51,381 nucleotides of DNA from an uncultured Hyphomicrobiales bacterium. GTDB lineage: Bacteria; Pseudomonadota; Alphaproteobacteria; Rhizobiales; Xanthobacteraceae. The notes under the pieces are model-generated. The model was not told the DNA's origin. It did not search any database and saw nothing but the letters and a program-made list of their open reading frames with translations. Location: positions 1 to 51,381 of the forward strand of contig CAISIV010000152.1 of assembly GCA_903885555.1 (NCBI GenBank), given 5' to 3'. Position numbers and translations under genes: made by a program. The first letter of the stretch is position 1. Each line of letters starts with the position of its first letter. Of this stretch, positions 41,867 to 49,247 are shown in pieces.

Positions 41867-43237
41867 ATGGCTCGTGACCAGATCGATATGACGCCCATCG
41901 AGACGCGCGACGAACTCGTCGCGTGGTTCGAGGCCGGCAACAAGCCGAAGGCGCAGTTCCGCGTCGGCACCGAGCACGAGAAATTTCCCTTCACCGTCGA
42001 GGGCCACCGTCCGGTGCCTTACGCCGGGCCGCGCGGCATCCGCGCGCTTCTCGAAGGCATGCACGACCTGCTCGGCTGGGAGCCGATCATGGAAGGCGAC
42101 AACATCATCGGCATGTTCGACGTCACCGGCGGCGGCGCGATTTCGCTGGAGCCGGGCGGGCAGTTCGAATTGTCGGGCGCGCCGGTCGAGAACATTCATC
42201 AGACCGCGTCGGAATTGATGGCGCATCTGGCGCAGGTGCGCGAAGTGGCAAAGCCGCTCGGCATCGGCTTCCTCGGCCTCGGCATGACGCCGAACTGGTC
42301 GCGCGCCGAGATCCCGATGATGCCGAAGGGCCGCTACAAGATCATGACCGCTTACATGCCGAAGGTCGGCACGCTCGGTCTCGACATGATGTACCGCACC
42401 TGCACGGTGCAGGCGAACCTCGACTTCTCGTCCGAAGCCGACATGGTCAAGAAGCTGCGCGTCTCGCTGGCGTTGCAGCCGGTGGCGACTGCGCTGTTTG
42501 CCAATTCGCCGTTCACCGAAGGCAAGCCGAACGGTTTCCTGTCGTTCCGCTCGCACATCTGGACCGACACCGATAATCAGCGCGCCGGCATGCTGCCTTG
42601 GGCTTTCGACGACGGCATGGGCTTCGAGCGCTACACCGACTATGCGCTGAATGTGCCGATGTATTTCATCAAGCGCGGCGACAAATACATCGACGTGTCC
42701 GGCAAATCGTTCAAGGATTTTTTCGCCGGCAAGCTCGATGCGCTGCCGGGCGAGCGGCCCTGTATCTCCGACTGGGCCAATCACCTCTCGACGATTTTCC
42801 CCGAGGTGCGGCTCAAGCGGTATCTCGAAATGCGCGGCGCCGATTGCGGCCCATGGCGCCGGCTGCCGTCGTTCTCGGCCTACTGGGTCGGCCTGTTGTA
42901 CGACGACGACGTGCTCGACGCCTGCTGGGACATGGTCAAAGCCTGGACCGCCGAAGAGCGCCAGAAATTGCGCGACGACGTGCCCAAGCTCGGCTTCCAG
43001 GCGGAAATTCGCGGTCGCAACGTCTTCACGCTGGCGCAGGAAACGCTGCGGCTTGCGGCGCGCGGCCTGGTGAAGCGCAATCAGCTCGACCGCAACGGCC
43101 GCGACGAGACGCGTTATCTGCGCCCGCTTGAGGAAAGCATCGCGCGCGGCATTACGCCGGCCGAAGAATTGCTCGAAAAATTCCACGGCAAGTGGGACGG
43201 GTCGGTCGAGCCGATGTTCGACGAGTACGCGTACTAG
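41867..43237 (+). CDS. gshA: Glutamate-cysteine ligase (alphaproteobacterial/plant type)
   Basis: GshA joins glutamate and cysteine with ATP, the first step of glutathione synthesis. The 456-residue length and sequence fit the form shared by alphaproteobacteria and plants. Key stretches are FRVGTEHEKFPFTVEGHRPV, ISLEPGGQFELSGAPVENIH, GLGMTPNWSRAEIPMMPKGR, MMYRTCTVQANLDFSSEADM and SFRSHIWTDTDNQRAGMLPW. The ATG follows a gap of 266 bp after the diguanylate cyclase gene; I see no gene in that gap, only a short GCACA-N5-TGTGC hairpin. ybaK follows 21 bp later in the same direction, so they may share a transcript. Confidence 0.95.
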   Translation: MARDQIDMTPIETRDELVAWFEAGNKPKAQFRVGTEHEKFPFTVEGHRPVPYAGPRGIRALLEGMHDLLGWEPIMEGDNIIGMFDVTGGGAISLEPGGQFELSGAPVENIHQTASELMAHLAQVREVAKPLGIGFLGLGMTPNWSRAEIPMMPKGRYKIMTAYMPKVGTLGLDMMYRTCTVQANLDFSSEADMVKKLRVSLALQPVATALFANSPFTEGKPNGFLSFRSHIWTDTDNQRAGMLPWAFDDGMGFERYTDYALNVPMYFIKRGDKYIDVSGKSFKDFFAGKLDALPGERPCISDWANHLSTIFPEVRLKRYLEMRGADCGPWRRLPSFSAYWVGLLYDDDVLDACWDMVKAWTAEERQKLRDDVPKLGFQAEIRGRNVFTLAQETLRLAARGLVKRNQLDRNGRDETRYLRPLEESIARGITPAEELLEKFHGKWDGSVEPMFDEYAY

Positions 43238-43258
43238 GCGCAGCCATTAGGTACGACC

Positions 43259-43729
43259 ATGGCGAAATCCACGCCAGCCACAGTCGCTCTCGAAAAAGCC
43301 GGCGTCGCCTTCACGCTTCACGAATATGATTACGACCCGAATGCGGCGCGCATCGGCATGCAGGCGGCCGAAGCGCTCGGCATCGAGCCGTCGCGGCTTC
43401 TGAAAACGCTGATGGCCAAGGCGGGTGACGCGGTGGTCTGCGTATTGGCGCCGTCCGACCGCGAAGTGAATCTGAAAAAACTTGCCGCTGCCGCCAAAAC
43501 CAAAAGCGCGGCTATGCTGGGCGCAGCCGAAGCCGAACGCATCACCGGCTATCACGTCGGCGGCATTTCGCCGTTCGGTCAGAAAAAGCGCGTGGCGGTG
43601 TTCATCGAACAATCGGCGCTGAGCTTCGAGCGCATCGTCATGAACGGCGGCCGGCGCGGATTGCAGGTTGAGCTCGCGCCCGCCGATGCGGTGCGGGTGC
43701 TCGGCGCGACGGTGGCGGAGATTTGTTGA
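43259..43729 (+). CDS. ybaK: Cys-tRNA(Pro)/Cys-tRNA(Cys) deacylase
   Basis: The 156-residue protein is a YbaK/EbsC deacylase, which removes cysteine wrongly attached to tRNA(Pro). Family features are LEKAGVAFTLHEYDYDPNAA, the substrate-pocket region EPSRLLKTLMAKAGDAVVCV, and VGGISPFGQKKRVAVFIEQS (with the conserved G-x-S-P-F-G). The C-terminal part reads VMNGGRRGLQVELAPADAVR. It follows gshA closely, linking two genes of cysteine biology, though such pairs may be only a shared operon. The stop codon lies 4 bp before a paired inverted repeat. Confidence 0.92.
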   Translation: MAKSTPATVALEKAGVAFTLHEYDYDPNAARIGMQAAEALGIEPSRLLKTLMAKAGDAVVCVLAPSDREVNLKKLAAAAKTKSAAMLGAAEAERITGYHVGGISPFGQKKRVAVFIEQSALSFERIVMNGGRRGLQVELAPADAVRVLGATVAEIC

Positions 43730-43733
43730 GTTC

Positions 43734-43875
43734 TTCCCTCGCCCCGCTTGCGGGGAGAGGGTGGCGAGCGAAGCGAGCCGGGTGAGGGGGAGTTGTCGCG
43801 GCGCCGTGCTCTGCCCCTCACCCGACATTCTCGCTTCGCTCGAATGTCGACCTCTCCCCGCATTGCGGGGAAAGG
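43734..43875. repeat. Paired inverted repeat with short spacer
   Basis: Two copies of a composite palindrome face each other across a spacer of about 23 bp. Each copy has a CCCCGC-N2-GCGGGG hairpin, an AGAGG link, a second palindrome around CGAGCGAAGCGAG, and the tail CGGGTGAGGGG. The arrangement resembles that of the DUF559-flanking repeats but has no gene inside. It lies between ybaK and the convergent LysR gene. Confidence 0.85.
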
Positions 43876-43882
43876 TAAAAGC

Positions 43883-44761
43883 TCACTCCGCCGCCTGCGC
43901 TTCCGACAGGTTATCCAGCGACGACACAATGTGCTCGGCCAGCGCATCGGCCAGCGATTTGCTTTCATGCGCGTTGCGTACCAGCCCAATGCGGCAGCTC
44001 GGCAGTTCGGGGAAGCCTTCGGCGGCGGTGAGCACGCGCATGCCGGGACGCAAACCGGACTCAGGCAGCACCGACACCGACAATCCGGCGAGCACGGCGG
44101 CGGCGACAGCGCCGGCGCTCGAGCTCGAATAGATCACGCGATAAGGCCGCCGCACCGATTCCAGTTTTTCGACGGCAATGCGCCGCCAGCTGCAGGTCGG
44201 ACGTCCGAGCGCGAGCGGCAGGCGTTCCTCGGTATGGGTCGAATGCCGCGCCGATGTCACCCACAGCAGCCGTTCGCGGCGAAAGGTTTCGGCGGCGCGC
44301 TTGGTCTCGCAGTTGGTGACGATCGCCAGATCGATCTCGTTGGCGTCGATGCGCTCCAGCAGATCGACCGACGGCTCGCAGATCACGCTCAGCTCGACGC
44401 CTGGATAGGCGCGCGAAAACCGCGCCATGATCTCCGGCAGATAACGGTCGGCGTAGTCATCCGGCACGCCAAGGCGAACGCGGCCCGACAATTCCGCATC
44501 GGAGAATGCGGCAATGGTTTCGACGTTGAGTTTGACGATGCGCCGCGCGTAGTCGAGCAGGCGCTGGCCGTCTTCTGTGAGCTTGGAGGCGCGGCCGTCG
44601 CGCGCGAAGACGGGGCGGGCGAGACGCTCTTCCAGCCGCTTCATCTGCATCGACACCGCGGACTGGGTCTTGTTCACGACCTCGGCGGCTTTGGTGAAGC
44701 TGCCGGTCTCGGCGATGGCGATAAAGCTGCGCAGTTGGTCGATGTCGAGCAGCGTGGTCAT
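43883..44761 (-). CDS. LysR-family transcriptional regulator
   Basis: The 292-residue regulator has an N-terminal winged helix-turn-helix (LDIDQLRSFIAIAETGSFTK, then AAEVVNKTQSAVSMQMKRLE). A two-lobed effector-binding domain follows (GRVRLGVPDDYADRYLPEIM, IDLAIVTNCETKRAAETFRR). LysR proteins usually autorepress and activate a divergent gene in response to a small molecule; here the divergent gene encodes a DUF1127 protein. The ATG at 44761 has AAGGA upstream; an upstream ATG at 44806 would add 15 residues unlike the family. A clear inverted repeat lies 66 bp upstream and is a likely operator. The effector is unknown. Confidence 0.92.
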   Translation of the reverse strand: MTTLLDIDQLRSFIAIAETGSFTKAAEVVNKTQSAVSMQMKRLEERLARPVFARDGRASKLTEDGQRLLDYARRIVKLNVETIAAFSDAELSGRVRLGVPDDYADRYLPEIMARFSRAYPGVELSVICEPSVDLLERIDANEIDLAIVTNCETKRAAETFRRERLLWVTSARHSTHTEERLPLALGRPTCSWRRIAVEKLESVRRPYRVIYSSSSAGAVAAAVLAGLSVSVLPESGLRPGMRVLTAAEGFPELPSCRIGLVRNAHESKSLADALAEHIVSSLDNLSEAQAAE

Positions 44762-44827
44762 GGTGGAAATCCTTGAAAAAGCGGCGGTATTTGCCCGCAG
44801 GTTCATATCATCCAGACTGATGGGTTA

Positions 44828-44853
44828 GATTAGAAACATTCGTTTTACTAATC
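44828..44853. promoter_or_regulatory. Candidate LysR operator GATTAG-N14-CTAATC
   Basis: Perfect 6-bp arms flank a 14-bp AT-rich spacer between the divergent LysR and DUF1127 genes. The total length fits a LysR recognition site. It lies 66 bp before the LysR start and 118 bp before the DUF1127 start. Confidence 0.55.
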
Positions 44854-44971
44854 AATCCCGCGGGTCCATTTATTCATTCGATCACAGGAATCGGGTGCCG
44901 GTTTCGGGTGGTTGCGATGGGCGGCGAAGATGATCTTCACGCCTCAAATCGCGAACTGGATGGAGGCTGAC

Positions 44972-45322
44972 ATGAGCATGAATATCCCCGTTTTGCCGAT
45001 CGGAGCCGGTGCGCTGTCGCGCGCTTTCGCGTCGCTGGTGGCTGTCGCTGGCCACTGGGCCAAAGTCGTGGCCAAGGCGAGCCGTAACCGCCGTGAGGCC
45101 CAGAAACTGGCCGGTCTCGATCGCCGCATGCTCGCCGACATCGGCATCACCCGCTCGGACGTCAACGACGCCTTCTCCGAGCCGTTCTGGGAAGACCCGA
45201 CTGCGCTGCTGCGCGAGCGGGCCATCGAGCGGAGGATGAATCGCGGTGTGTCACGCACGCAGCGCGGCGCTTACGTCGAATTCGGCGTGCGCCCCGTCGG
45301 GAAGCCGCGCCACGCCGTCTGA
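44972..45322 (+). CDS. DUF1127-domain small protein
   Basis: The 116-residue basic protein contains the DUF1127 motif in RREAQKLAGLDRRMLADIGI followed by TRSDVNDAFSEPFW (about residues 46-79). In alphaproteobacteria, members affect small-RNA turnover and phosphate or stress responses, possibly by binding RNA or regulators; the role here is not known. The ATG at 44972 has GGAGG six bases upstream, better than the ATG at 44912. The gene is divergent from a LysR regulator with a candidate operator between them, which may control it. Two hairpins follow the gene. Confidence 0.85.
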   Translation: MSMNIPVLPIGAGALSRAFASLVAVAGHWAKVVAKASRNRREAQKLAGLDRRMLADIGITRSDVNDAFSEPFWEDPTALLRERAIERRMNRGVSRTQRGAYVEFGVRPVGKPRHAV

Positions 45323-45336
45323 AGTTTAAAGCCAAA

Positions 45337-45359
45337 CGGCCGATCCCTCTCATCGGCCG
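45337..45359. other. Stem-loop after the DUF1127 gene
   Basis: CGGCCGAT pairs with ATCGGCCG across seven bases, 14 bp after the DUF1127 stop. There is no T tract. It may stabilise the 3' end of the transcript or assist the terminator at 45403. Confidence 0.5.
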
Positions 45360-45402
45360 CGATCCGAGACCTGCGAAAATCCCCTCTCGCGGAACGGATC
45401 AC

Positions 45403-45438
45403 GCGCCCGCCGGCCCCTCCGGCGGGCGCAAACTTTTT
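45403..45438 (+). terminator. Intrinsic terminator after the DUF1127 gene
   Basis: An 11-bp perfect GC-rich stem (GCGCCCGCCGG and its complement) with a five-base loop is followed by AAAC and TTTTT. This is a good rho-independent terminator shape on the plus strand, about 80 bp after the stop codon. Confidence 0.75.
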
Positions 45439-45509
45439 GCCCACACGGTTTGTTGCAACGACTTTTCGCCTTGCCCTGCGTTACCATGGCCTGAGGGAGC
45501 TCTCGGGAC

Positions 45510-46046
45510 ATGCGGTTACTGCTCGGTCTTATCGGCGCGCTGGCCGTGCTGGCACTTACAAGCGCCGCGCACGCGCAAGTCGGCTTCGATCGCCGCGGCG
45601 GCGACTACACATCGTTCACGATCCGCAATGGCGATCCGGAGCAATGCGCTGCGCGCTGCGAGCGCGACGGCCGCTGCCGCGCCTGGAGCTTTTCCTATCC
45701 GCGCACGGCGGCGACGGCCGCGACCTGCTGGCTGAAAAACAAAGTCACGCCGCGCAACGAGGATACCTGCTGCATCTCGGGCGTCCGCGGCGCCGGCATT
45801 GTCGAACCGCGCACGGGACCGGTGGAATTCTCCATCGACCGGCTTGGCGGGGATTATCGCGATTTTGACATCGCACCCGATGCGAATGGCGACGCCTGCA
45901 AGGCGGCCTGTGAGGCCGACAACAAATGCCGCGCCTGGACCTACGCGCGGCCCGGCTATGTCAGCGTGTCGCCGCGTTGCTATCTCAAGGAAAAAGTCAC
46001 AGCCCCGCGGCCCAAGCCGTGCTGCATTTCGGGGGTCGTGCGCTAG
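45510..46046 (+). CDS. Secreted protein with two PAN/Apple domains
   Basis: The 178-residue protein has a signal peptide ending AHA near residue 22 and two similar cysteine-rich repeats. The first runs from FDRRGGDYTSFTIRNGDPEQ through CAARCERDGRCRAWSFSYP to CWLKNKVTPRNEDTCCISGV. The second runs from IDRLGGDYRDFDIAPDANGD through CKAACEADNKCRAWTYARPG to CYLKEKVTAPRPKPCCISGV. Each repeat carries five cysteines in equivalent positions, expected to form disulfides in the periplasm. PAN domains bind proteins or carbohydrates; the target is unknown. The stop codon's last base is the first base of a dispersed repeat that separates it from the convergent lepB. Confidence 0.85.
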   Translation: MRLLLGLIGALAVLALTSAAHAQVGFDRRGGDYTSFTIRNGDPEQCAARCERDGRCRAWSFSYPRTAATAATCWLKNKVTPRNEDTCCISGVRGAGIVEPRTGPVEFSIDRLGGDYRDFDIAPDANGDACKAACEADNKCRAWTYARPGYVSVSPRCYLKEKVTAPRPKPCCISGVVR

Positions 46047-46094
46047 CGCGTGATCCCGAAAAGTGGGAACCGGTTTTCGGACAAGATCACGCGC
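46046..46094. repeat. Palindromic dispersed repeat, copy C
   Basis: Arms GCGCGTGATC and GATCACGCGC enclose CCCGAAAAGTGGG and CCGGTTTTCGG. It is the same family as 16539-16587 and 31502-31548. It begins in the stop codon of the PAN-domain gene and ends 9 bp before the lepB stop, so it could act as a two-way terminator. Confidence 0.85.
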
Positions 46095-46103
46095 AAAAGA
46101 GAA

Positions 46104-46868
46104 CTAATTCACGCTGGTGAAAAACCGTGACAGCCGCAGGCCCTTGGCCCAGGTCCACACCGGCTGGTTTTTCATGCCGAGATCCCACGAACCGACGATG
46201 CCATCGACGCGGCCGACCAGATTGGCAACCGGCAACATGCCGACGCCACCCTGATCGAGCGGCACGCGGCTGTCGGCCGAGTTGTCGCGGTTGTCGCCCA
46301 TGACGAACAGATGATCCGGCGGCACCGCGGTTTCCGGGATATTGTCGAGCGGCCCGACCTGCGTCAGCTTGAAGACCGGATGTTCGCGGTTTCCCGGCAG
46401 CGTCTCGATGAAACGCGCGGCCGGAATCTGCGAACCGTCTTCGATTTCTGACTGTCCGGTGCCATCCGGACGAATATCGACCGGCGTGCCATTGATGGAG
46501 ACACGGCCATCGCGCAATGAAACGCGGTCGCCGGGCAGGCCGATCACGCGCTTGACCCAGACCTGGCTACGGTCGCCCGGCCAGCGGAACACCACAACAT
46601 CGCCGCGCTTCGGCAGGGCGCCGAGATAGCGATCGTTGGTCGGCAACACGACGAAAGAGGGCAGAGACGCGGCGCTGTAACCGTAGGCAAATTTGGTCGC
46701 CAGCAATTCGTCGCCGATCATCAGCGTCGGCTCCATCGAGCCGGACGGCACGTAGAACGGCTCGGCGATCGCGGTCTTTGCCGCGGCGACAATCAGCAGA
46801 ATGGCGGCGAGTTCGGCGGCCGATTTCAGCAGCGAATATTTGCGCGGCGTGACGGTGGTGTCGGTCAT
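46104..46868 (-). CDS. lepB: Signal peptidase I
   Basis: LepB removes signal peptides from exported proteins at the periplasmic face. The 254-residue protein has one N-terminal transmembrane helix (AAELAAILLIVAAAKTAIAE), catalytic Ser44 in PSGSMEPTLMIGD and catalytic Lys106 in VWVKRVIGLPGDRV. The conserved VMGDNRDNSADSR box lies later. The ATG at 46868 overlaps the tldD stop by 4 bp, giving a coupled tldD-lepB pair. It might be an extra copy, since the main lepB in Rhizobiales usually sits with rnc and era, which are not here. That can be settled only from the whole genome. Confidence 0.93.
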   Translation of the reverse strand: MTDTTVTPRKYSLLKSAAELAAILLIVAAAKTAIAEPFYVPSGSMEPTLMIGDELLATKFAYGYSAASLPSFVVLPTNDRYLGALPKRGDVVVFRWPGDRSQVWVKRVIGLPGDRVSLRDGRVSINGTPVDIRPDGTGQSEIEDGSQIPAARFIETLPGNREHPVFKLTQVGPLDNIPETAVPPDHLFVMGDNRDNSADSRVPLDQGGVGMLPVANLVGRVDGIVGSWDLGMKNQPVWTWAKGLRLSRFFTSVN

Positions 46869-48286
46869 GCGGTGCCTCCGACCGTAATGCGATCCATGCG
46901 CAGGCTCGGCTGACCGACGCCAACGGGTACGCCCTGGCCGTTCTTGCCGCAGGTGCCGATACCGGGGTCGAGCGCGAAGTCGTTGCCGATCATCGAGATG
47001 CGATGCAGGTCGGTCGGGCCGTTGCCGATCAGCATGGCGCCTTTCACCGGCGCGGTGACCTTGCCGTTTTCGATCTTGTAGGCCTCGGTGCACTGGAACA
47101 CGTATTTGCCCGAGGTGATGTCAACCTGACCGCCGCCGAAGTTGACGGCGTAGAGCCCATTCTTCACCGAGGCGATGATCTCCTGCGGATCCTTGTCGCC
47201 GGCCAGCATCGCGGTGTTGGTCATGCGCGGCATCGGCACATGCGCGTGGCTTTCGCGCCGGCCGTTGCCGGTCGGCTTCATGTTCATCAGCCGCGCATTC
47301 TGGCGGTCCTGCATATAGCCGACGAGGATGCCGTCTTCGATCAGCACGGTGCGGCTGGTCGGCGTGCCTTCGTCGTCGATGGACAGCGAGCCGCGGCGCG
47401 ACGCAATCGTGCCGTCGTCGATGACGGTGACGCCCTTGGCGGCAACGCGTTGGCCCATCAGCCCTGCGAAGGCCGACGTCTTCTTGCGGTTGAAGTCGCC
47501 TTCTAGACCATGACCGACGGCCTCGTGCAGCATGACGCCGGGCCAGCCGGAGCCGAGCACGACATCCATTTCGCCGGCGGGGGCTGCGACCGCGCTGAGA
47601 TTGACCAGCGACTGGCGCAGCGCTTCGTCGACCGCCGATTGCCAGCTGTGGGTTTCGATGAAACGTTCGTAGCCTTCACGACCGCCGACGCCGTGGCTGC
47701 CGGATTCCTGCCGGTCGCCGTCACCGGTCACCACCGACACGTTGAGCCGCACCAGCGGGCGGATATCGCGATAGGTCTCGCCGTCGGCGCGCAGAATCTC
47801 GACTACCTGCCAGGTCGCGGCGATGCTGGCGGTCACCTGCCGCACGCGCGGATCCTTGGCGCGCGCATAGGCGTCGATGGTCTCGAGCAATTTCACCTTG
47901 GCTTCGAACGGCTGCGCCGCGAGCGGATTGTCGTCGCCATAAAGCTTGCGGTTGGTGCGGCCGGGCGCGTCGGCATAGGTGCCGGTGTGGCCGCTTTTCA
48001 CCGCGCGTACGGCTTCGGCGGCGCGTGCCAGCGCGCCTTCCGACAGATCGGAGGCATGCGCATAGCCGACCGCTTCGCCTTTGACGGCGCGCAGTCCGAA
48101 ACCTTGCGAGGTGTCGTAGGTCGCCTGCTTGAGCCGGCCGTTGTCGAAGGCCATGACCTCGGACTGGCGGTATTCGAGGAACAATTCGCCATCGTCGGCG
48201 CCTTCGAGACCGCGCCCGATCAACTGCTTGACCTTGGATTTGTCCAAGCCTGCGCGATCGATCAACGAGGAAATATTGTCGTCCAT
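46865..48286 (-). CDS. tldD: Metalloprotease TldD
   Basis: TldD pairs with TldE/PmbA to form a zinc protease that matures modified peptides and degrades unfolded peptides. The 473-residue protein has the zinc motif HEAVGHGLEGD, with H254, E255 and H259. Conserved blocks are FLEYRQSEVMAFDNGRLKQA near the N-terminus, then EGTPTSRTVLIEDGILVGYM, RMTNTAMLAGDKDPQEIIAS and MLIGNGPTDLHRISMIGNDF near the C-terminus. Its partner gene is not in the window. It is the first gene of a two-gene unit with lepB and is divergent from the enoyl-CoA hydratase gene. A perfect palindrome lies 26 bp before its start codon. Confidence 0.95.
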   Translation of the reverse strand: MDDNISSLIDRAGLDKSKVKQLIGRGLEGADDGELFLEYRQSEVMAFDNGRLKQATYDTSQGFGLRAVKGEAVGYAHASDLSEGALARAAEAVRAVKSGHTGTYADAPGRTNRKLYGDDNPLAAQPFEAKVKLLETIDAYARAKDPRVRQVTASIAATWQVVEILRADGETYRDIRPLVRLNVSVVTGDGDRQESGSHGVGGREGYERFIETHSWQSAVDEALRQSLVNLSAVAAPAGEMDVVLGSGWPGVMLHEAVGHGLEGDFNRKKTSAFAGLMGQRVAAKGVTVIDDGTIASRRGSLSIDDEGTPTSRTVLIEDGILVGYMQDRQNARLMNMKPTGNGRRESHAHVPMPRMTNTAMLAGDKDPQEIIASVKNGLYAVNFGGGQVDITSGKYVFQCTEAYKIENGKVTAPVKGAMLIGNGPTDLHRISMIGNDFALDPGIGTCGKNGQGVPVGVGQPSLRMDRITVGGTA

Positions 48287-48312
48287 AGCTCATGCTCCGG
48301 TGGCGGCCCTGA

Positions 48313-48327
48313 ACCTATCAGATAGGT
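48313..48327. promoter_or_regulatory. Perfect palindrome ACCTATCAGATAGGT
   Basis: Seven-base arms flank one central base in the 142-bp gap between divergent tldD and the hydratase/ligase operon. It is 26 bp from the tldD start and 101 bp from the hydratase start. It looks like a repressor operator of the TetR or GntR type, but no regulator gene adjoins it. Confidence 0.45.
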
Positions 48328-48428
48328 CGTCTGTGGTGATTTGGCGAGGGCCGGGAAGGCGGCCTTCCGGCCCGGTTTGGCGGGCGGCCCGCATTGTTCG
48401 GCTCTTTCCTGCTTGCTAGCGTCCGGCC

Positions 48429-49247
48429 ATGACCGGGACTTTCCAGACCATCGAACTGCATTCCGGCGGGCCCGTCGCGGTGCTGACGCTGAACCGGCCG
48501 CAACGGCTCAACGCCATCAACAAGCAGATGCTGGGCGAGCTGCAGGCTGCGCTCGATATCGTCGAGGGCGAGGAGGCAGTACGCGTGCTTGTGGTGAAGG
48601 GCGCTGGCGGCAATTTCTCGTCCGGCTTCGACCTGAAAGAGCAAATGGAGGCGCAGCCCTCCGGCACAGAACAGTGGCGCGAAATTCTCGACCGCGATTT
48701 CCAGGCGGTGAAGCGCTTCTGGTCGCTGAAGAAGCCGACCATCGCGGCGGTCAATGGATATTGCCTCGCCGGCGGCTGCGAACTGGCGCTGTGTTGCGAC
48801 ATCACGATTGCAGCCGACGATGCCACCTTCGGCGAGCCGGAACTGAAATTCGGCGCCGGTATCGTCGTGATGATTTTGCCGTGGCTGGTGGGACCGAAAC
48901 GCGCCAAGGAAATTTTGCTGACTGGCGCGGACCGCATTCCGGCCAAGGAGGCGCTCGATATCGGCCTCATCAATCGCGTCGTGCCGGCGGCCGACGTCGA
49001 AGCGACCGCGATGGCGATGGCGCGGCACATTGCCGTTATCGATCCGGACCTCGTTCAGAAAACGAAACGCGCCATCAATCGCCAGTTCGAGATCATGGGC
49101 CTGACCGAAGCGCTCGATGAAGCGCTCGATATAGATCTGTCGATTGAAGGCGAGGGCAGCGCCGACAAGAAGCGCTTCATGGAGATCGCGCGCAAGGACG
49201 GCCTACGCGCCGCCATCGCCTGGCGCGACGCGCGTTTCGCGCAATGA
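48429..49247 (+). CDS. Enoyl-CoA hydratase/isomerase family protein
   Basis: The 272-residue protein is a crotonase-fold enzyme. Typical stretches are VAVLTLNRPQRLNAINKQML, the oxyanion-hole region NFSSGFDLKEQM, and VNGYCLAGGCELALCCDITI. TFGEPELKFGAGIVVMILPW has the hydratase-type Glu in the loop GEPELKFG. The C-terminal part contains RFMEIARKDGLRAAIAWRDA. It could hydrate an enoyl-CoA or isomerise a double bond. The gene overlaps the following acyl-CoA ligase gene by 4 bp (ATGA), so the two enzymes probably act on the same acid after CoA activation. The acid is unknown. Confidence 0.92.
   Translation: MTGTFQTIELHSGGPVAVLTLNRPQRLNAINKQMLGELQAALDIVEGEEAVRVLVVKGAGGNFSSGFDLKEQMEAQPSGTEQWREILDRDFQAVKRFWSLKKPTIAAVNGYCLAGGCELALCCDITIAADDATFGEPELKFGAGIVVMILPWLVGPKRAKEILLTGADRIPAKEALDIGLINRVVPAADVEATAMAMARHIAVIDPDLVQKTKRAINRQFEIMGLTEALDEALDIDLSIEGEGSADKKRFMEIARKDGLRAAIAWRDARFAQ

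Noticed and set aside
41627-43186. Minus-strand open frame of 519 codons opposite gshA
   Set aside because: It is antisense to a well-conserved gshA and has no recognisable domain.
43734-43875. CRISPR-like array
   Set aside because: There are only two inverted copies with one spacer and internal palindromes. This is a REP-type pair, not direct repeats with regular spacers.
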